Of a stretch of 64,000 nucleotides of DNA, positions 25,284-37,282 are shown one piece after another (position 1 is the first letter of the stretch; the number at the start of each line of letters is the position of its first letter). Made by a program: the position numbers and the translations under genes. The stretch covers positions 1 to 64,000 of the forward strand of contig NZ_AOLJ01000012.1 in assembly GCF_000336775.1 (NCBI RefSeq), in the 5' to 3' direction. The DNA comes from Haloferax gibbonsii ATCC 33959. GTDB taxonomy: Archaea; Halobacteriota; Halobacteria; Halobacteriales; Haloferacaceae. Under the pieces are notes generated by a model that had not been told where the DNA came from, searched no databases, and worked only from the letters and a program-made list of their open reading frames with translations.

Positions 25284-27023
25284 TCAGAGCCGTCGCTTCA
25301 GCTCCGCGGCCGTCTTCTCGCCGACGCCGGGCACGTCCGTCAGGTCCTCGACCGACGCCTCGCGGACGCCCTCGACGCTGCCGAACCGCGTGAGCAGCGC
25401 CCGGCGGGTCTTCTCGCCGACGCCGGGCACGTCGTCGAGGACGGTCTTCACCTCGTCGCGGAGCGTCTGGTGGTACTGGACGGCGAAGCGGTGGGCCTCG
25501 TCGCGGACGCGCTGGAGGACGTGCAGGTGCGGCGCGTCGTCCGGCCAGTCGAACGTCCGGTCGGGCGTGACGACCAGTTCGCGGTCCTTGGCGATGCCGA
25601 CGGCGGGCACGTCCCAGCCGGTCTCCTCGAGGGCGTCCAGCGCGGCGTTCAACTGTCCCTTCCCGCCGTCGATGAGGAGTAAGTCGGGGTCCGGGCGGTC
25701 GTCGCGGCCTTCCAGCGCGCGGGTCGCCCGCCAGCGGACGAGTTCTCGCATGTTCGCGTAGTCGTCGTTGCGCTCGGGGAGTCGCCGCCGGCGGTAGTCC
25801 GAGGTTTCGGCGCTCCCCTCGACGAAGCACACGTCGCTGCCGACGACGGCCTTGCCCTGCGCGTGGCTCACGTCGAAGCCCTCGATGCGGGAGACGCGTC
25901 GCACGTCGAGGTCGAGTTCGCGGGCGAGCGTGGCGAGCCCGTCGTCGCGGCCGGCGCGCCGGCGGGCGTTCTTCAGGGCGAGTTCGATCAGTTTCGCCTC
26001 GCGGCCCGCGCCGGGGACGCGGACGCCCACGCCCTCCGATTCGAGCCACGCGACCACGTCCTCGTCGTCGGGATGCTCCGAGAGGACGACCGCGTCGGGG
26101 AGTTCGCGTTCGGCGTAGAACTGCGCGAGGAACGCCGAGAGGACGGCGGCCGTGCGGTCTTCGCCCTCGGGGGCGTCGAGGTGGTGCCGCGTCCGGTCGA
26201 CCAGTTGCCCGCGCTCGGCGTGGAGCCGGGCGACGGTCGCCGAGTCGCCGCGGAGCGAGACGCCGAGCACGTCGATGGCGCGCTCGTCGGACTGCGACGA
26301 GACGGCGTCCTCGCCCGCGCCGTGGAACGACTCGACGACTTCCAACCGGTCGCGGAGGTTGGCGGCGCGCTCGAACTCCGCGTCCTGTGAGGCCGCCTCC
26401 ATCTCCCGGCGGAGCGGGTCGGCGAGGACGCCCGTCTCGCCCTCGAAGAAGCGGACCGCCGACTCCACGTCCTCGCGGTAGTCGCGCTCCGCGATTTCGC
26501 CGGTACAGGGGGCCGTACACAGCCCCATCTCGTAGTCGAGACACGGCCGCGAGCGGTTCGAGTACTTGTGGTCAGAACAGCCGCGGAGGCCGTAGGTCTC
26601 CCGAATCGCCTTCACGACCGTCTCGACGCGGCCCTTGTCGGTGTACGGTCCGAAGACGGTCGCGGAGTCCTCGGGGTCGCGGGTGACCTCGATGCGCGGG
26701 ACCGCGTGGGCCGTCAGTTGGACGAGCGGGTAGGACTTGTCGTCCTTCAGGCGGACGTTGTAGCGCGGCTGGTGGCGCTTGATGAGGTTGGCTTCGAGGA
26801 GGAGCGCCTGCGTTTCAGTGTCGGTAACGGCGAAGTCGATGTGCTCCGCGCGGTCGACCATCCGGGAGATACGCTCCGACCGCGGGTCGGCGTACGACCG
26901 AACCCGCGCGCGGATGTCGACGGCCTTCCCGACGTACAGCACCGTGTCGCCGGCGACGAACTGGTACACGCCGGGGTCCGACGGAAGCGCGCTGGCTCGT
27001 TCGCTGACCGCGGCAGGGTCCAT
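25284..27023 (-). CDS. uvrC: Excinuclease ABC subunit C
   Basis: A 579-residue UvrC, the dual-incision nuclease of nucleotide excision repair. The GIY-YIG domain (PGVYQF at 17-22, LYVGKA at 29-34), a Cys-rich stretch ([20 protein letters not shown] region), a UVR motif, the RNase H-like C-terminal nuclease ([21 protein letters not shown]) and two helix-hairpin-helix motifs at the end ([36 protein letters not shown]) are all present. Like other haloarchaea it uses bacterial-type UvrABC. Confidence 0.97.
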   Translation of the reverse strand: MDPAAVSERASALPSDPGVYQFVAGDTVLYVGKAVDIRARVRSYADPRSERISRMVDRAEHIDFAVTDTETQALLLEANLIKRHQPRYNVRLKDDKSYPLVQLTAHAVPRIEVTRDPEDSATVFGPYTDKGRVETVVKAIRETYGLRGCSDHKYSNRSRPCLDYEMGLCTAPCTGEIAERDYREDVESAVRFFEGETGVLADPLRREMEAASQDAEFERAANLRDRLEVVESFHGAGEDAVSSQSDERAIDVLGVSLRGDSATVARLHAERGQLVDRTRHHLDAPEGEDRTAAVLSAFLAQFYAERELPDAVVLSEHPDDEDVVAWLESEGVGVRVPGAGREAKLIELALKNARRRAGRDDGLATLARELDLDVRRVSRIEGFDVSHAQGKAVVGSDVCFVEGSAETSDYRRRRLPERNDDYANMRELVRWRATRALEGRDDRPDPDLLLIDGGKGQLNAALDALEETGWDVPAVGIAKDRELVVTPDRTFDWPDDAPHLHVLQRVRDEAHRFAVQYHQTLRDEVKTVLDDVPGVGEKTRRALLTRFGSVEGVREASVEDLTDVPGVGEKTAAELKRRL

Positions 27024-27170
27024 CTGGGGTGGCTTACCGCGCGAAGGGCTTGAGGCTGACGCGTCGAGCCAGCGGGGCGGCCGATTCGGCCGTCTCGCCG
27101 CCCCGAAAATTATCTGATTTGATAATCTGCTCGAAAGATACTCCTGTGATGCTCTGAAACGTGGCCTCTA

Positions 27171-28691
27171 ATGTCACTTGGTATACTCTCACGCGTCCGC
27201 TCGTGGTTCGGTGAGGAGACTCCGTTACCGGACGGCGGAATCGTCGCCGGTTCCGCCACGGACGCGCCGGACTTGAACGTCGACGACGACGTACTGCTCG
27301 ACGGCGTCGGCCTCCCGGCGTTCGTCCTCGACGAGCAGGGTCGCATCGCGGCGTGGAACGCCGGCGTCGAGTCGTTGACCGGCACGTCCGCGGACGCCGC
27401 GCTGGGCCGACGCGACCTCGGTGATGCCTTCTACGGCGACTCCGCGGCCAGCGTGCTCGCGGGGCAGGTCCTCGACAACCCACTCGACGCCGCGGCGCTC
27501 GACGGCGTGGAACTCGACGACCCCGACCGCCTGCTCTACGCCGTAGAAGAGACGTTTGCGGACGTGAACGGCGACGACTGCCACGCCCGGCACACGGCGA
27601 TGCCGCTCTACGAGGGCGACGAGCTCGTCGGCGTCCTCCAGACCGTCCGCAACCGGACGACGGAAGTCGAGCGCCACCGCGAGGTCGCCGCGCTCGTCTC
27701 CGAGGTCGAATCGACGCTGACCCAGTTGAGCGGGGGCAACCTCGACGCGCGGGCGACGATAGACGAGAGCGGGGCCGTCGACGACCAGCTCTATCTCGTC
27801 GTCGACGCGGTCAACGAGACGGCGCGCAACCTCTCGACGCTGGCGTCGAACGTCGAAGACGAGACGGAGACGGCGACCGCGGCGGTCACGCGGGCCGCCT
27901 CGGCGGCCGACGCCATCGTCGATAACGTCGAAGAGCAGCGCGACCTCCTCGACGAGGGCGCGACCCAGATGCAGCAGTTCAGCGCGACGATGGAGGAGGT
28001 CGCCGCGACCGCCGACGAGGTCGACACGGCGGCCACGGAGGCGCGGCAGGCGACCGCCGAGGGCCGCGAGGCCAACAGCGAGGCGCGAGCGGCGACCGAG
28101 AGCGTCGTCACGATGGGCGACGAGCTCGTCGACCGCGTGACCGAACTCGGCGGCCGCATGGACGACATCGAGGCGGTCGTCGAGGTCATCTCCGAGGTGG
28201 CCGAACAGACGAACCTGCTCGCGCTCAACGCGAACATCGAGGCCGCCCGCGCCGGCGAGGACGGCGACGGGTTCGCCGTCGTCGCGGAGGAGGTCAAGTC
28301 GCTCGCCGACGAGACGCGCCAGCACACCGAAGACATCACCGCGCAGATAGAGGACATCCAGTCGCAGACCGGCGAGGCGGTCCACGCGGCGACGGAGTCG
28401 AACGACCGCATCGAGCACGCCGACGACCGCATCTCCGAGATGCTGGCGGCGTTCGAGGAAATCGCCACCTCCATCGACACCGCCGCGGACGGCGTCGCGG
28501 AGGTCTCCCGCGCGACCGACGAGCAGGCCGAGGCGGTCGAAGAACTGACCGCGACCATCGAGGACGTGCGCGACCGGACCGTCGAGACCGAGGGCGCGGT
28601 CGACAGCATCGTCAGCGCGACCGACGAGAGCACGCAGGCGCTGTCGTCGCTCGCCATGGAAGTCGAGGAACTGACGGGCAATCGCTCCTGA
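27171..28691 (+). CDS. Soluble methyl-accepting transducer with PAS domain
   Basis: A 506-residue Htr-type chemotaxis transducer without any transmembrane segment. Residues 40-150 form a PAS-like sensor (PAFVLDEQGRIAAWNAGVES), then a HAMP-like linker (SGGNLDARATI), then a long coiled-coil signalling domain whose hairpin tip is QTNLLALNANIEAARAGEDG (346-365). Glu/Gln pairs flanking the tip are the expected methylation sites. It should feed CheA/CheW with cytoplasmic signals; the ligand, perhaps redox or a metabolite, is not visible. No che gene is nearby. Confidence 0.92.
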   Translation: MSLGILSRVRSWFGEETPLPDGGIVAGSATDAPDLNVDDDVLLDGVGLPAFVLDEQGRIAAWNAGVESLTGTSADAALGRRDLGDAFYGDSAASVLAGQVLDNPLDAAALDGVELDDPDRLLYAVEETFADVNGDDCHARHTAMPLYEGDELVGVLQTVRNRTTEVERHREVAALVSEVESTLTQLSGGNLDARATIDESGAVDDQLYLVVDAVNETARNLSTLASNVEDETETATAAVTRAASAADAIVDNVEEQRDLLDEGATQMQQFSATMEEVAATADEVDTAATEARQATAEGREANSEARAATESVVTMGDELVDRVTELGGRMDDIEAVVEVISEVAEQTNLLALNANIEAARAGEDGDGFAVVAEEVKSLADETRQHTEDITAQIEDIQSQTGEAVHAATESNDRIEHADDRISEMLAAFEEIATSIDTAADGVAEVSRATDEQAEAVEELTATIEDVRDRTVETEGAVDSIVSATDESTQALSSLAMEVEELTGNRS

Positions 28692-28757
28692 GCCGGGTTC
28701 CGAACGGCCGGCGTCGATGCCGGCACGCGTAAGGGAACCCCGTCCGAACCACGGGGC

Positions 28758-29033
28758 ATGAGCGACGACGACACGACGCGGCTCTGGTTGGTCGAGCGGT
28801 CCTACGACGACCGGGACCTCATCATCCTCATCTACGCGACGCCGGACGGCGAGTACGAACTCCGGAAGGAGCTCGCCGCGGCCGTGATGCACCAGCGCCG
28901 GATGACCGTGACCGCCGCCATCGACGCGCCGACAGAGAACCTCGAACCAGTAAGTGACGACGACCTGCGCGAGCGGTACGCGACGGAGGCCACGAAGATG
29001 GCCGACTCCCACGAACCCGACGAAGAGGTCTGA
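28758..29033 (+). CDS. Conserved haloarchaeal protein of unknown function, 91 aa
   Basis: A 91-residue acidic protein beginning MSDDDTTRLWLVERSYDDRD, with a strand-rich core (LIILIYATPDGEYELRKELA) and an amphipathic helix, followed by an Asp/Glu tail. No cysteines, no membrane segment. It follows the transducer by 66 bases on the same strand and may be co-transcribed. I recognise no family function. Confidence 0.75.
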   Translation: MSDDDTTRLWLVERSYDDRDLIILIYATPDGEYELRKELAAAVMHQRRMTVTAAIDAPTENLEPVSDDDLRERYATEATKMADSHEPDEEV

Positions 29034-29207
29034 GGCGGCACAGCCGGCCGTCGACATCGACCGCCGATACCGGCCGTCGAACCCGACCGTATCGCACGAC
29101 TGCGGCGATGTGACTCCTCCGTCTGACCCTCCGCTCGGCGCGGGAATGTTATCGCCCGTGATTTTTGCACCTAAAACCCTTTAACCCAGTACGACGCAGG
29201 CCCGCCC

Positions 29208-30188
29208 ATGGCCGCCATCGAACTGAACGGGGTGACGAAACGGTTCGAAGACGACGAGGGACTGTTCGATTCTCTCCTCCCGTCGTCCGACGCCGACGCC
29301 GTCACCGCCGTCGACGACCTCACGTTCTCCGTCGCGGAGGGTGAGGTCTTCGGGTTCCTCGGTCCCAACGGTGCCGGAAAATCGACGACTATCAACATGC
29401 TTCTCGACTTCGTGCGCCCGACGAGCGGGTCCGTCCGCGTGCTCGGACACGACGCGCAAGCCGAGAGCGTGGCCGTCCGGCGTCGGACCGGCGTGCTCCC
29501 CGAGGGGTACGACGTGTACGACCGGCTGACCGGGCGCGAACACGTCGAGTTCGCCATCGAGTCCAAGGAAGCCGACGACGACCCCGACGAACTGCTCTCC
29601 CGCGTCGGCCTCGACCCCGACGAGGCGGACCGCCGCGCCGGCGGCTACTCCAAGGGGATGTCCCAGCGCCTCGCGCTCGCGATGGCGCTCGCCGGGAGTC
29701 CCGACCTCCTCGTCCTCGACGAGCCATCCTCCGGTCTCGACCCCGCCGGCGCGCGCGAGATGCGCGACATCGTCCGCACCGAGGCCGACCGCGGCGCGAC
29801 GGTGTTCTTCTCCAGCCACGTCCTCGGACAGGTCGAAGCGGTCTGTGACCGCGTCGGCATCATGCGCGACGGCGAACTCATCGCCGAGGACACCATCGAG
29901 GGGCTCCGGAGCCGAATCGAGACCGACTCGGTTCTCCGCATCGACGTCGACGGCGACGCCGCCCTCGACGCTGTCCGCGCCCTCGACGGCGTCTCGTCGG
30001 TCGAGACCGACGGCGACCGCCTCATCGTCGGCTGTACCGACGACGCCAAGTCGCGCGTCATCGAGGCCGTCGAGGCCGGCGGCGCGACCGTGGCCGACTT
30101 CGAGACTGACTCCGCGTCGCTGGAGGACATCTTCCTCGCGTACACCGAGGGCGACGACTCCGCAGGCGAACCGGAGGTGACAGCATGA
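29208..30188 (+). CDS. ABC transporter ATP-binding protein (ABC-2 type)
   Basis: A 326-residue ATPase: Walker A LGPNGAGKST (51-60), Q-loop region, signature GGYSKGMSQRL, Walker B LLVLDEPSSGLDP (about 167-179), and a C-terminal extension of about 100 residues (DFETDSASLEDIFLAYTEG) typical of exporters of the DrrA/NatA class. An insert after KRFEDDEGLFDSLLPSSDAD precedes the first core strand. A TATA-like CTTTAACCC (near 29178-29186) lies about 25 bases before the ATG. The stop overlaps the permease start (ATGA). Confidence 0.93.
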   Translation: MAAIELNGVTKRFEDDEGLFDSLLPSSDADAVTAVDDLTFSVAEGEVFGFLGPNGAGKSTTINMLLDFVRPTSGSVRVLGHDAQAESVAVRRRTGVLPEGYDVYDRLTGREHVEFAIESKEADDDPDELLSRVGLDPDEADRRAGGYSKGMSQRLALAMALAGSPDLLVLDEPSSGLDPAGAREMRDIVRTEADRGATVFFSSHVLGQVEAVCDRVGIMRDGELIAEDTIEGLRSRIETDSVLRIDVDGDAALDAVRALDGVSSVETDGDRLIVGCTDDAKSRVIEAVEAGGATVADFETDSASLEDIFLAYTEGDDSAGEPEVTA

Positions 30189-31108
30189 CGCTCGAATCGG
30201 TCGCGCGCAAGGACTTCCGCGACGCTCTCCGGTCGCGGTGGCTCCTCGGCCTGACGCTGTTTTTCGCCCTCCTCATCGGCGGGTCGACGGCGCTGTTCTA
30301 CGGCGTCCTGCTCTCTGGCGCGGGCGCGAACTCCGAGACGCTGTTCGGCCTCACCACCGCGCCCGGCGGGCTGTTCAACTTCTCCTACGCGGGCATGCTC
30401 GGGTTCGTCCTCGCGCTCATCGCGCTCGTGACGGCCCACGGCTCGCTCATCGACGAGCGCGAGTCGGGCACCATCAAGCTCCTGCTGTCGCTGCCGAACT
30501 CTCGGCGCGACGTGGTGTTCGGAAAGCTCGTCGGCCGCACGCTCGTCGTCATCATCTCGATGCTCGTCGGCTTCGTCGTCGCCCTCTTCGCGATGCTGTT
30601 CACCGGCGGGCAGGTCATGTTCGTCTCCTACGCGGGACAGGTCGCCCTCTCGGGGCTCCTCGCCACGGCGTTCGTCTCCATCGGCGTCTGGCTCTCCGCG
30701 ACCTCGGCGTCCCAGCGACAGGCGCTGTTCGGCACCGTCGGGCTGTACTTCATCTTCGCCGTCCTCTGGTCGACGGTCGCCACGGGCGTCCCGCGGCTCG
30801 TCAACTGGGTCATCGAGCAGCTCGGTCTCACCGCGCTGACCGCGCCGCAAATCGTCCAGATGCGCCTTTTCATCAAGTACCTGAACCCGCTTCGAGCCTA
30901 CGAGACGCTGGTCGCGGAACTGTACGGCCCCGCGGTCGCCGCCCGCCTGTTCAAGGCCGGACTCGGCGAGCGACTCGCCATCGAGGCGACCTTCAGCGAG
31001 GCACTTCCGTTCTACTTCACCGGGCCGTTCATCCTCGCCATCCTCCTCGCGTGGATCGTCGTCCCGCCGCTGCTCGGCTACCGCGCGTTCCAGAAGGCGG
31101 ACCTCTGA
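30185..31108 (+). CDS. ABC-2 family permease
   Basis: A 307-residue membrane protein with about six hydrophobic segments, a long loop after the first (about 45 residues) and the motif LIDERESGTIKLLLSLPNSR characteristic of the ABC-2 (NosY/NatB-like) permeases. Its ATG overlaps the ATPase stop, so the pair is translationally coupled and forms one exporter. The cargo is unknown; NosY-like proteins often serve enzyme maturation or Na+/drug efflux. Confidence 0.9.
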   Translation: MTLESVARKDFRDALRSRWLLGLTLFFALLIGGSTALFYGVLLSGAGANSETLFGLTTAPGGLFNFSYAGMLGFVLALIALVTAHGSLIDERESGTIKLLLSLPNSRRDVVFGKLVGRTLVVIISMLVGFVVALFAMLFTGGQVMFVSYAGQVALSGLLATAFVSIGVWLSATSASQRQALFGTVGLYFIFAVLWSTVATGVPRLVNWVIEQLGLTALTAPQIVQMRLFIKYLNPLRAYETLVAELYGPAVAARLFKAGLGERLAIEATFSEALPFYFTGPFILAILLAWIVVPPLLGYRAFQKADL

Positions 31109-31171
31109 GGCGGAGACGCGGGCCGCAGAGGCGGTAACGACCGCTTTCGCGACTCTCCCACCGACTGTCGA

Positions 31172-33367
<2,196 letters not shown>

Positions 33368-33586
33368 TCACGCGAACAGGTAGGCGACGCCGAGCGCGGA
33401 CATGAAGACGCCGACGAACCGCGTGAGCGTCACGTTCCACTCGGCGGGTTCGACCTCGTCGTTGGGGGTCTTGCTCCCGATGGCGTCGACCCGCTCGCCG
33501 AGTTTCGACACGCGGTAGGGGAACGCCGCCGCCGGGAGGCCGACTGCGAGAAAGACGGCGGCGACGAGGAGGAAGTCTCCGGCCAT
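33368..33586 (-). CDS. Small two-span membrane protein of unknown function
   Basis: A 72-residue protein with an N-terminal hydrophobic span (LLVAAVFLAVGLPAAAF), a short hydrophilic loop (RVSKLGERVDAIGSKTPNDE), and a second span (FVGVFMSALGVAYLFA). No family is recognised. It stands between the ligase and P450 genes on the same strand, 96 bases before ligN. Confidence 0.75.
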   Translation of the reverse strand: MAGDFLLVAAVFLAVGLPAAAFPYRVSKLGERVDAIGSKTPNDEVEPAEWNVTLTRFVGVFMSALGVAYLFA

Positions 33587-33686
33587 GAAACCGGTCTTCG
33601 GTCTCGGGGAATAAGCGTGTTGGCGACGACGGTAGGCGAAGCCGGGGATGAGACTGTGCGCCGACGATTCGGCTCTCGCCGACCGC

Positions 33687-35039
33687 TCACCTGCGGTTCA
33701 CGACCATCTCGACCGACCCCTCGGGTCGGAGCGTAATCGAGGGGTCGAACGACAGGTCGTGGGTCGGGTCGACCGTCCACGACCGGGCAATCGTCGCCAG
33801 CGCGAGACGCGCTTCCAGCATGGCGAAGCGGTCGCCGATACACCGCCGCGGGCCGCCGCCGAACGGGAAGTAGGCGTACTTCGGGAGGTCGCGCTCGAAC
33901 GCTTTCGTCCACCGGCTCGGCCGGAAGTCGAGGGGGTCGTCGTAGAACCGCGGGTCGCGGTGGAGCACCCACTGCTGGACCGAGACGGTCTGTCCGGGTT
34001 CGACGCGGTAGCCGCCGACTGCGTCGGGTTCGGCGGCCTCGCGGATGAGTTCCCACACCGGCGGATAGACCCGCATCCCCTCCTTGACGACCTGCTCGGT
34101 GTAGGTCAGATCGTCGAGGTCGCCGAAGCCGGGGCGCTCGCCGTCGAGGACGGCGTCGAGCTCCTCGCGGAGCGTCGACGCCTGCTCGGGGTTCGTCCCG
34201 AGGAGGTGGAGCGTGTAGGTGAGCGCCAGCGCGGTCGTCTCGTGGCCGGCGAGGAGGATGGTCACGAGTTCGTCGCGTATCTGCTCGTCCGACAGGGAAT
34301 CGCCGTCGTCGTCGCGGAACGTCAACAGGAGCGAGACGACGTCGTTGGCCTCGGGGTCGGGGTCGTCGTCGCGGTGCTCGGTCACGATGCGGCCGACGAC
34401 CTCGGTGAGGTCGTCCAGCGCCTGCTGATACCGACGGTTGCGCGGAGTGGGGACCCACCGCGGCACGTCCACCGGGCGCTTCATCGAGGTCGACGAGTAG
34501 TCCATGACGGTTTCGAGGGCGTCGCCGACGGCGGACTCCTCCTCGCGGATGTCCACGTCGAACAGCGTCTTCGCGGCGATTTCGACGGTGAGGCTCATCA
34601 TGTCCTCGTGGATGTCGCGTGTCTCGCCGTCCTCCCACGACGACAGCATGCGCTCCGTGTAGTCGACCATCACCTCGCTGTAGCGCCGGAGCATCTGCGG
34701 GAGGAACGCCGGCTGCATCAGGTGGCGCTGCTGCCGCCAGAACTCGCCCTCGCTCGTGAGCAGGCCGTCGCCGAGGACCGTCCCGAGCGATTCCTGAAAC
34801 AGCTCGCCTTTGATATACCGCTGGTTCTCCTGTACGAGGACGTGCTCGACGAGTTCGGGGTCGCTCAGCTGGTAAAACGAGATGCCGCCGATGTCGTACT
34901 CGGCGACCGGACCGTACTCGCGGGCGACCTCGGTGACGAACGCGAGCGGGTCGTCCGCGTACCGAAGGGTGTGGTGGACCACGGGCTTCGACGGGGGACT
35001 CGGCGGTCGTTCTCGACCGCCTTGCGTCGCTTCTGACAT
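33687..35039 (-). CDS. Cytochrome P450
   Basis: A 450-residue soluble P450. The I-helix AGHETT (264-269), ExxR motif E320-GMR323, meander and heme loop FPFGGGPRRCIGD with axial Cys400 are all intact, so it should be a functional monooxygenase. There is no membrane anchor. The substrate is unknown; the closest known groups are CYP174-like halophile P450s and fatty-acid or carotenoid hydroxylases. Its redox partner could be one of the two ferredoxins in this window (inference). Bases 35040-35138 hold its promoter and the end of the HTH gene. Confidence 0.95.
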   Translation of the reverse strand: MSEATQGGRERPPSPPSKPVVHHTLRYADDPLAFVTEVAREYGPVAEYDIGGISFYQLSDPELVEHVLVQENQRYIKGELFQESLGTVLGDGLLTSEGEFWRQQRHLMQPAFLPQMLRRYSEVMVDYTERMLSSWEDGETRDIHEDMMSLTVEIAAKTLFDVDIREEESAVGDALETVMDYSSTSMKRPVDVPRWVPTPRNRRYQQALDDLTEVVGRIVTEHRDDDPDPEANDVVSLLLTFRDDDGDSLSDEQIRDELVTILLAGHETTALALTYTLHLLGTNPEQASTLREELDAVLDGERPGFGDLDDLTYTEQVVKEGMRVYPPVWELIREAAEPDAVGGYRVEPGQTVSVQQWVLHRDPRFYDDPLDFRPSRWTKAFERDLPKYAYFPFGGGPRRCIGDRFAMLEARLALATIARSWTVDPTHDLSFDPSITLRPEGSVEMVVNRR

Positions 35040-35138
35040 GGATGAAGCTACGGGCGGAACCGGGATGGCGCTACTGCCGATGCCGGCCGGCCCTTTATAT
35101 CGTGGTCCACCAAGTCGGCGACGCGACGCCGGCGGCCG

Positions 35139-35792
35139 TCACCCGAGCCGGTTCATCACGCGCGATTCGACCTTCCGGAGGTGTTCCGAGACGGTGCTCT
35201 GCGAGCAGCCGAGTTCGGCGGCGAGTTCCTCGACCGACACCCGACGCGGGATGTCGTAGTAGCCGCGCTCGACGGCGGCCTCGAGGACTTCGCGCTGGCG
35301 GGCGGTGAGGTCCGCGCGGACGCCGCCGCGGACCGGTTCGTAGTCCGAGAGGCCGTCCACGCAGAACGCGTCGGTGAGCGAGTCGGGCAGCGACGCGACC
35401 GCGCCCGAGAGCTGCGCGTGGCTCCCGAGGACGTTGACGACGACGCCCTCGCGGGTGAGCCGAATCGGCGTGTCGAGAAGCAGGTCGTGTTCGTCCACGA
35501 GTTCGAGGAGGCGGCGCACGTCGTCGTCGGGGACGAGATGAACGTGGCAGACGACGCCGCCGTCGGCCGTCTCGCCCGCGTCGAAATCGACGATATCGGG
35601 GTGGTCGGCCAGCCGCGCCTCGATGTCCGGCGGCGCGTCTTCGAGGACGCAGAGTTCGACCACGGTTCCGTCGGGCCGGAGCCGCAGGTCGCGAAGCTCC
35701 CCGCGCGGGTGTCGGCCGTCGACCGCGAACACGTCGTACGGGCTCCCGAACGGGTTCTCGTCGGCGTCGAAGTGGGCCCGGAGACACTTCAT
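35139..35792 (-). CDS. HTH-10 (Bat-type) transcription regulator
   Basis: A 217-residue regulator with an N-terminal alpha/beta sensor region (residues 1-150) and a C-terminal HTH-10 domain beginning LTARQREVLEAAVERGYYDI and ending in SVEELAAELGCSQSTVSEHL. This is the haloarchaeal Bat/bacterio-opsin activator class. No PAS or GAF domain is evident. It is upstream of the P450 on the same strand, with only about 100 bases between, and divergent from metY, so it may control either. Confidence 0.9.
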   Translation of the reverse strand: MKCLRAHFDADENPFGSPYDVFAVDGRHPRGELRDLRLRPDGTVVELCVLEDAPPDIEARLADHPDIVDFDAGETADGGVVCHVHLVPDDDVRRLLELVDEHDLLLDTPIRLTREGVVVNVLGSHAQLSGAVASLPDSLTDAFCVDGLSDYEPVRGGVRADLTARQREVLEAAVERGYYDIPRRVSVEELAAELGCSQSTVSEHLRKVESRVMNRLG

Positions 35793-35962
35793 GCGTTACA
35801 TCCTCCCTCGCGCCGCCGAGGTATGCAAGTTACTCTCCGACGCGGACCGTCCCGTTCCCCCGCGCTCTCCTCCGGACCGGCCGCCGCTCCCCGACCGCAA
35901 CCACGGGCAACGCTTGCCGTAACTGACGGTTATTCCTCTGTCGAAGATTATGCACCTCATAC

Positions 35963-37282
35963 ATGAATCGAGGCTTCCGCACGCTCGGCCTCCACGCCGG
36001 ACAGGACCCGGACCCGGCGACAGGGGCCCGCGCCCCGCCGCTCTATCAGACCACGTCGTACGTCTTCGACGACGCGGACCACGCCGCGGACCTGTACGCC
36101 CTCGAAGCCGACGGCGACGTCTACTCCCGCATCTCCAACCCGACGACCCGCATCCTCGAACGCCGCCTCGCCGCCCTCGAATCGGGCGTCGACGCGGTCG
36201 CCACCGCCTCCGGGATGGGCGCGCTCGACGCGCTCACGACCGTCCTCGCGTCGGTCGGCGACAACGTCGTCCTCTCGGAGGACATGTACGGCGGCACGGC
36301 CTCGTACTTCTCGAAGACCGCCGTCAGGCGCGGCGTCGAATCTCGGACCGTCGAGACGCTCGACGTGGACGCCTACGAGGACGCCATCGACGAGGACACC
36401 GCCTTCGTCCACGTCGAGACGGTGGCGAACCCCTCGCTGAAGACGCCGGACTTCGAGGCCATCGCCGAGGTCGCCCACGAGAACCGCGTCCCGCTCGTCG
36501 TTGACAACACGTTCGCCACGCCCGCGCTCTGTCGCCCCATCGAACACGGCGCGGACATCGTCTGGGAGTCGACGACGAAGTGGCTCCACGGCTCCGGCAC
36601 GACCGTCGGCGGCGTCGTCGTCGACGGCGGCACCTTCCCGTGGGACGCGGCCGACTACGACGAGCTCTCCGGCGAGAACCCCGCCTTCGGCGTCGATTTC
36701 GTCGAGCGGTTCGGCGAGCGCGCCTTCGCCGAGGCCGTCCGCCAGCGCGCCGTCCGGAGCACCGGCAGTTGCCAGTCGCCGTTCGACGCCTGGCAGACGC
36801 TTCAGGGCGTCGAGACGCTCGCGCTCCGGATGCGCGCCCACTGCGAGAACGCCCGGCAGGTCGCCGAGTTCCTCCGCGACCGCGACGGCGTCGCGTGGGT
36901 CACCTACCCCGGCTTCGAGGACCACGAGACCCACGACCTCGCCTCGGAGTACCTGCAGGGCGGCTACGCCGGCATGGTCACCTTCGGCCTCGACGGCGCG
37001 GACGACGAGGCGGCCTACGGAGCCGCCAAGACCGTCTGCGAGTCGGTCGACCTCGTGAGCTTCCTCGCCAACATCGGCGACGCGAAGACGCTTCTCATCC
37101 ACCCCGCGTCGACCACGCACGCCCAGCTCTCGATGGACGAACAGCGCGCCGCGGGCGTCGCGCCCGACATGCTCCGACTGTCGGTCGGCATCGAGGACGC
37201 CGCCGACATCATCGCCGACCTCGACCAGGCAATCGAACACGCCCTGCGTCAGCAGGCCGACGGGGGGTCGGAGGAGCCATGA
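35963..37282 (+). CDS. metY: O-acetylhomoserine (thiol)-lyase family PLP enzyme, first copy
   Basis: A 439-residue Cys/Met-metabolism PLP enzyme, either O-acetylhomoserine sulfhydrylase or cystathionine gamma-synthase. The start [20 protein letters not shown] and [13 protein letters not shown] motifs, the VDNTFATP strand, and K206 in ESTTKWLHG (Schiff base) are present. At 439 residues it is MetY length. Its stop overlaps the metX start (ATGA), so acetyl-homoserine is made and used by one coupled operon. A second, 430-residue paralogue follows metX. Confidence 0.92.
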   Translation: MNRGFRTLGLHAGQDPDPATGARAPPLYQTTSYVFDDADHAADLYALEADGDVYSRISNPTTRILERRLAALESGVDAVATASGMGALDALTTVLASVGDNVVLSEDMYGGTASYFSKTAVRRGVESRTVETLDVDAYEDAIDEDTAFVHVETVANPSLKTPDFEAIAEVAHENRVPLVVDNTFATPALCRPIEHGADIVWESTTKWLHGSGTTVGGVVVDGGTFPWDAADYDELSGENPAFGVDFVERFGERAFAEAVRQRAVRSTGSCQSPFDAWQTLQGVETLALRMRAHCENARQVAEFLRDRDGVAWVTYPGFEDHETHDLASEYLQGGYAGMVTFGLDGADDEAAYGAAKTVCESVDLVSFLANIGDAKTLLIHPASTTHAQLSMDEQRAAGVAPDMLRLSVGIEDAADIIADLDQAIEHALRQQADGGSEEP

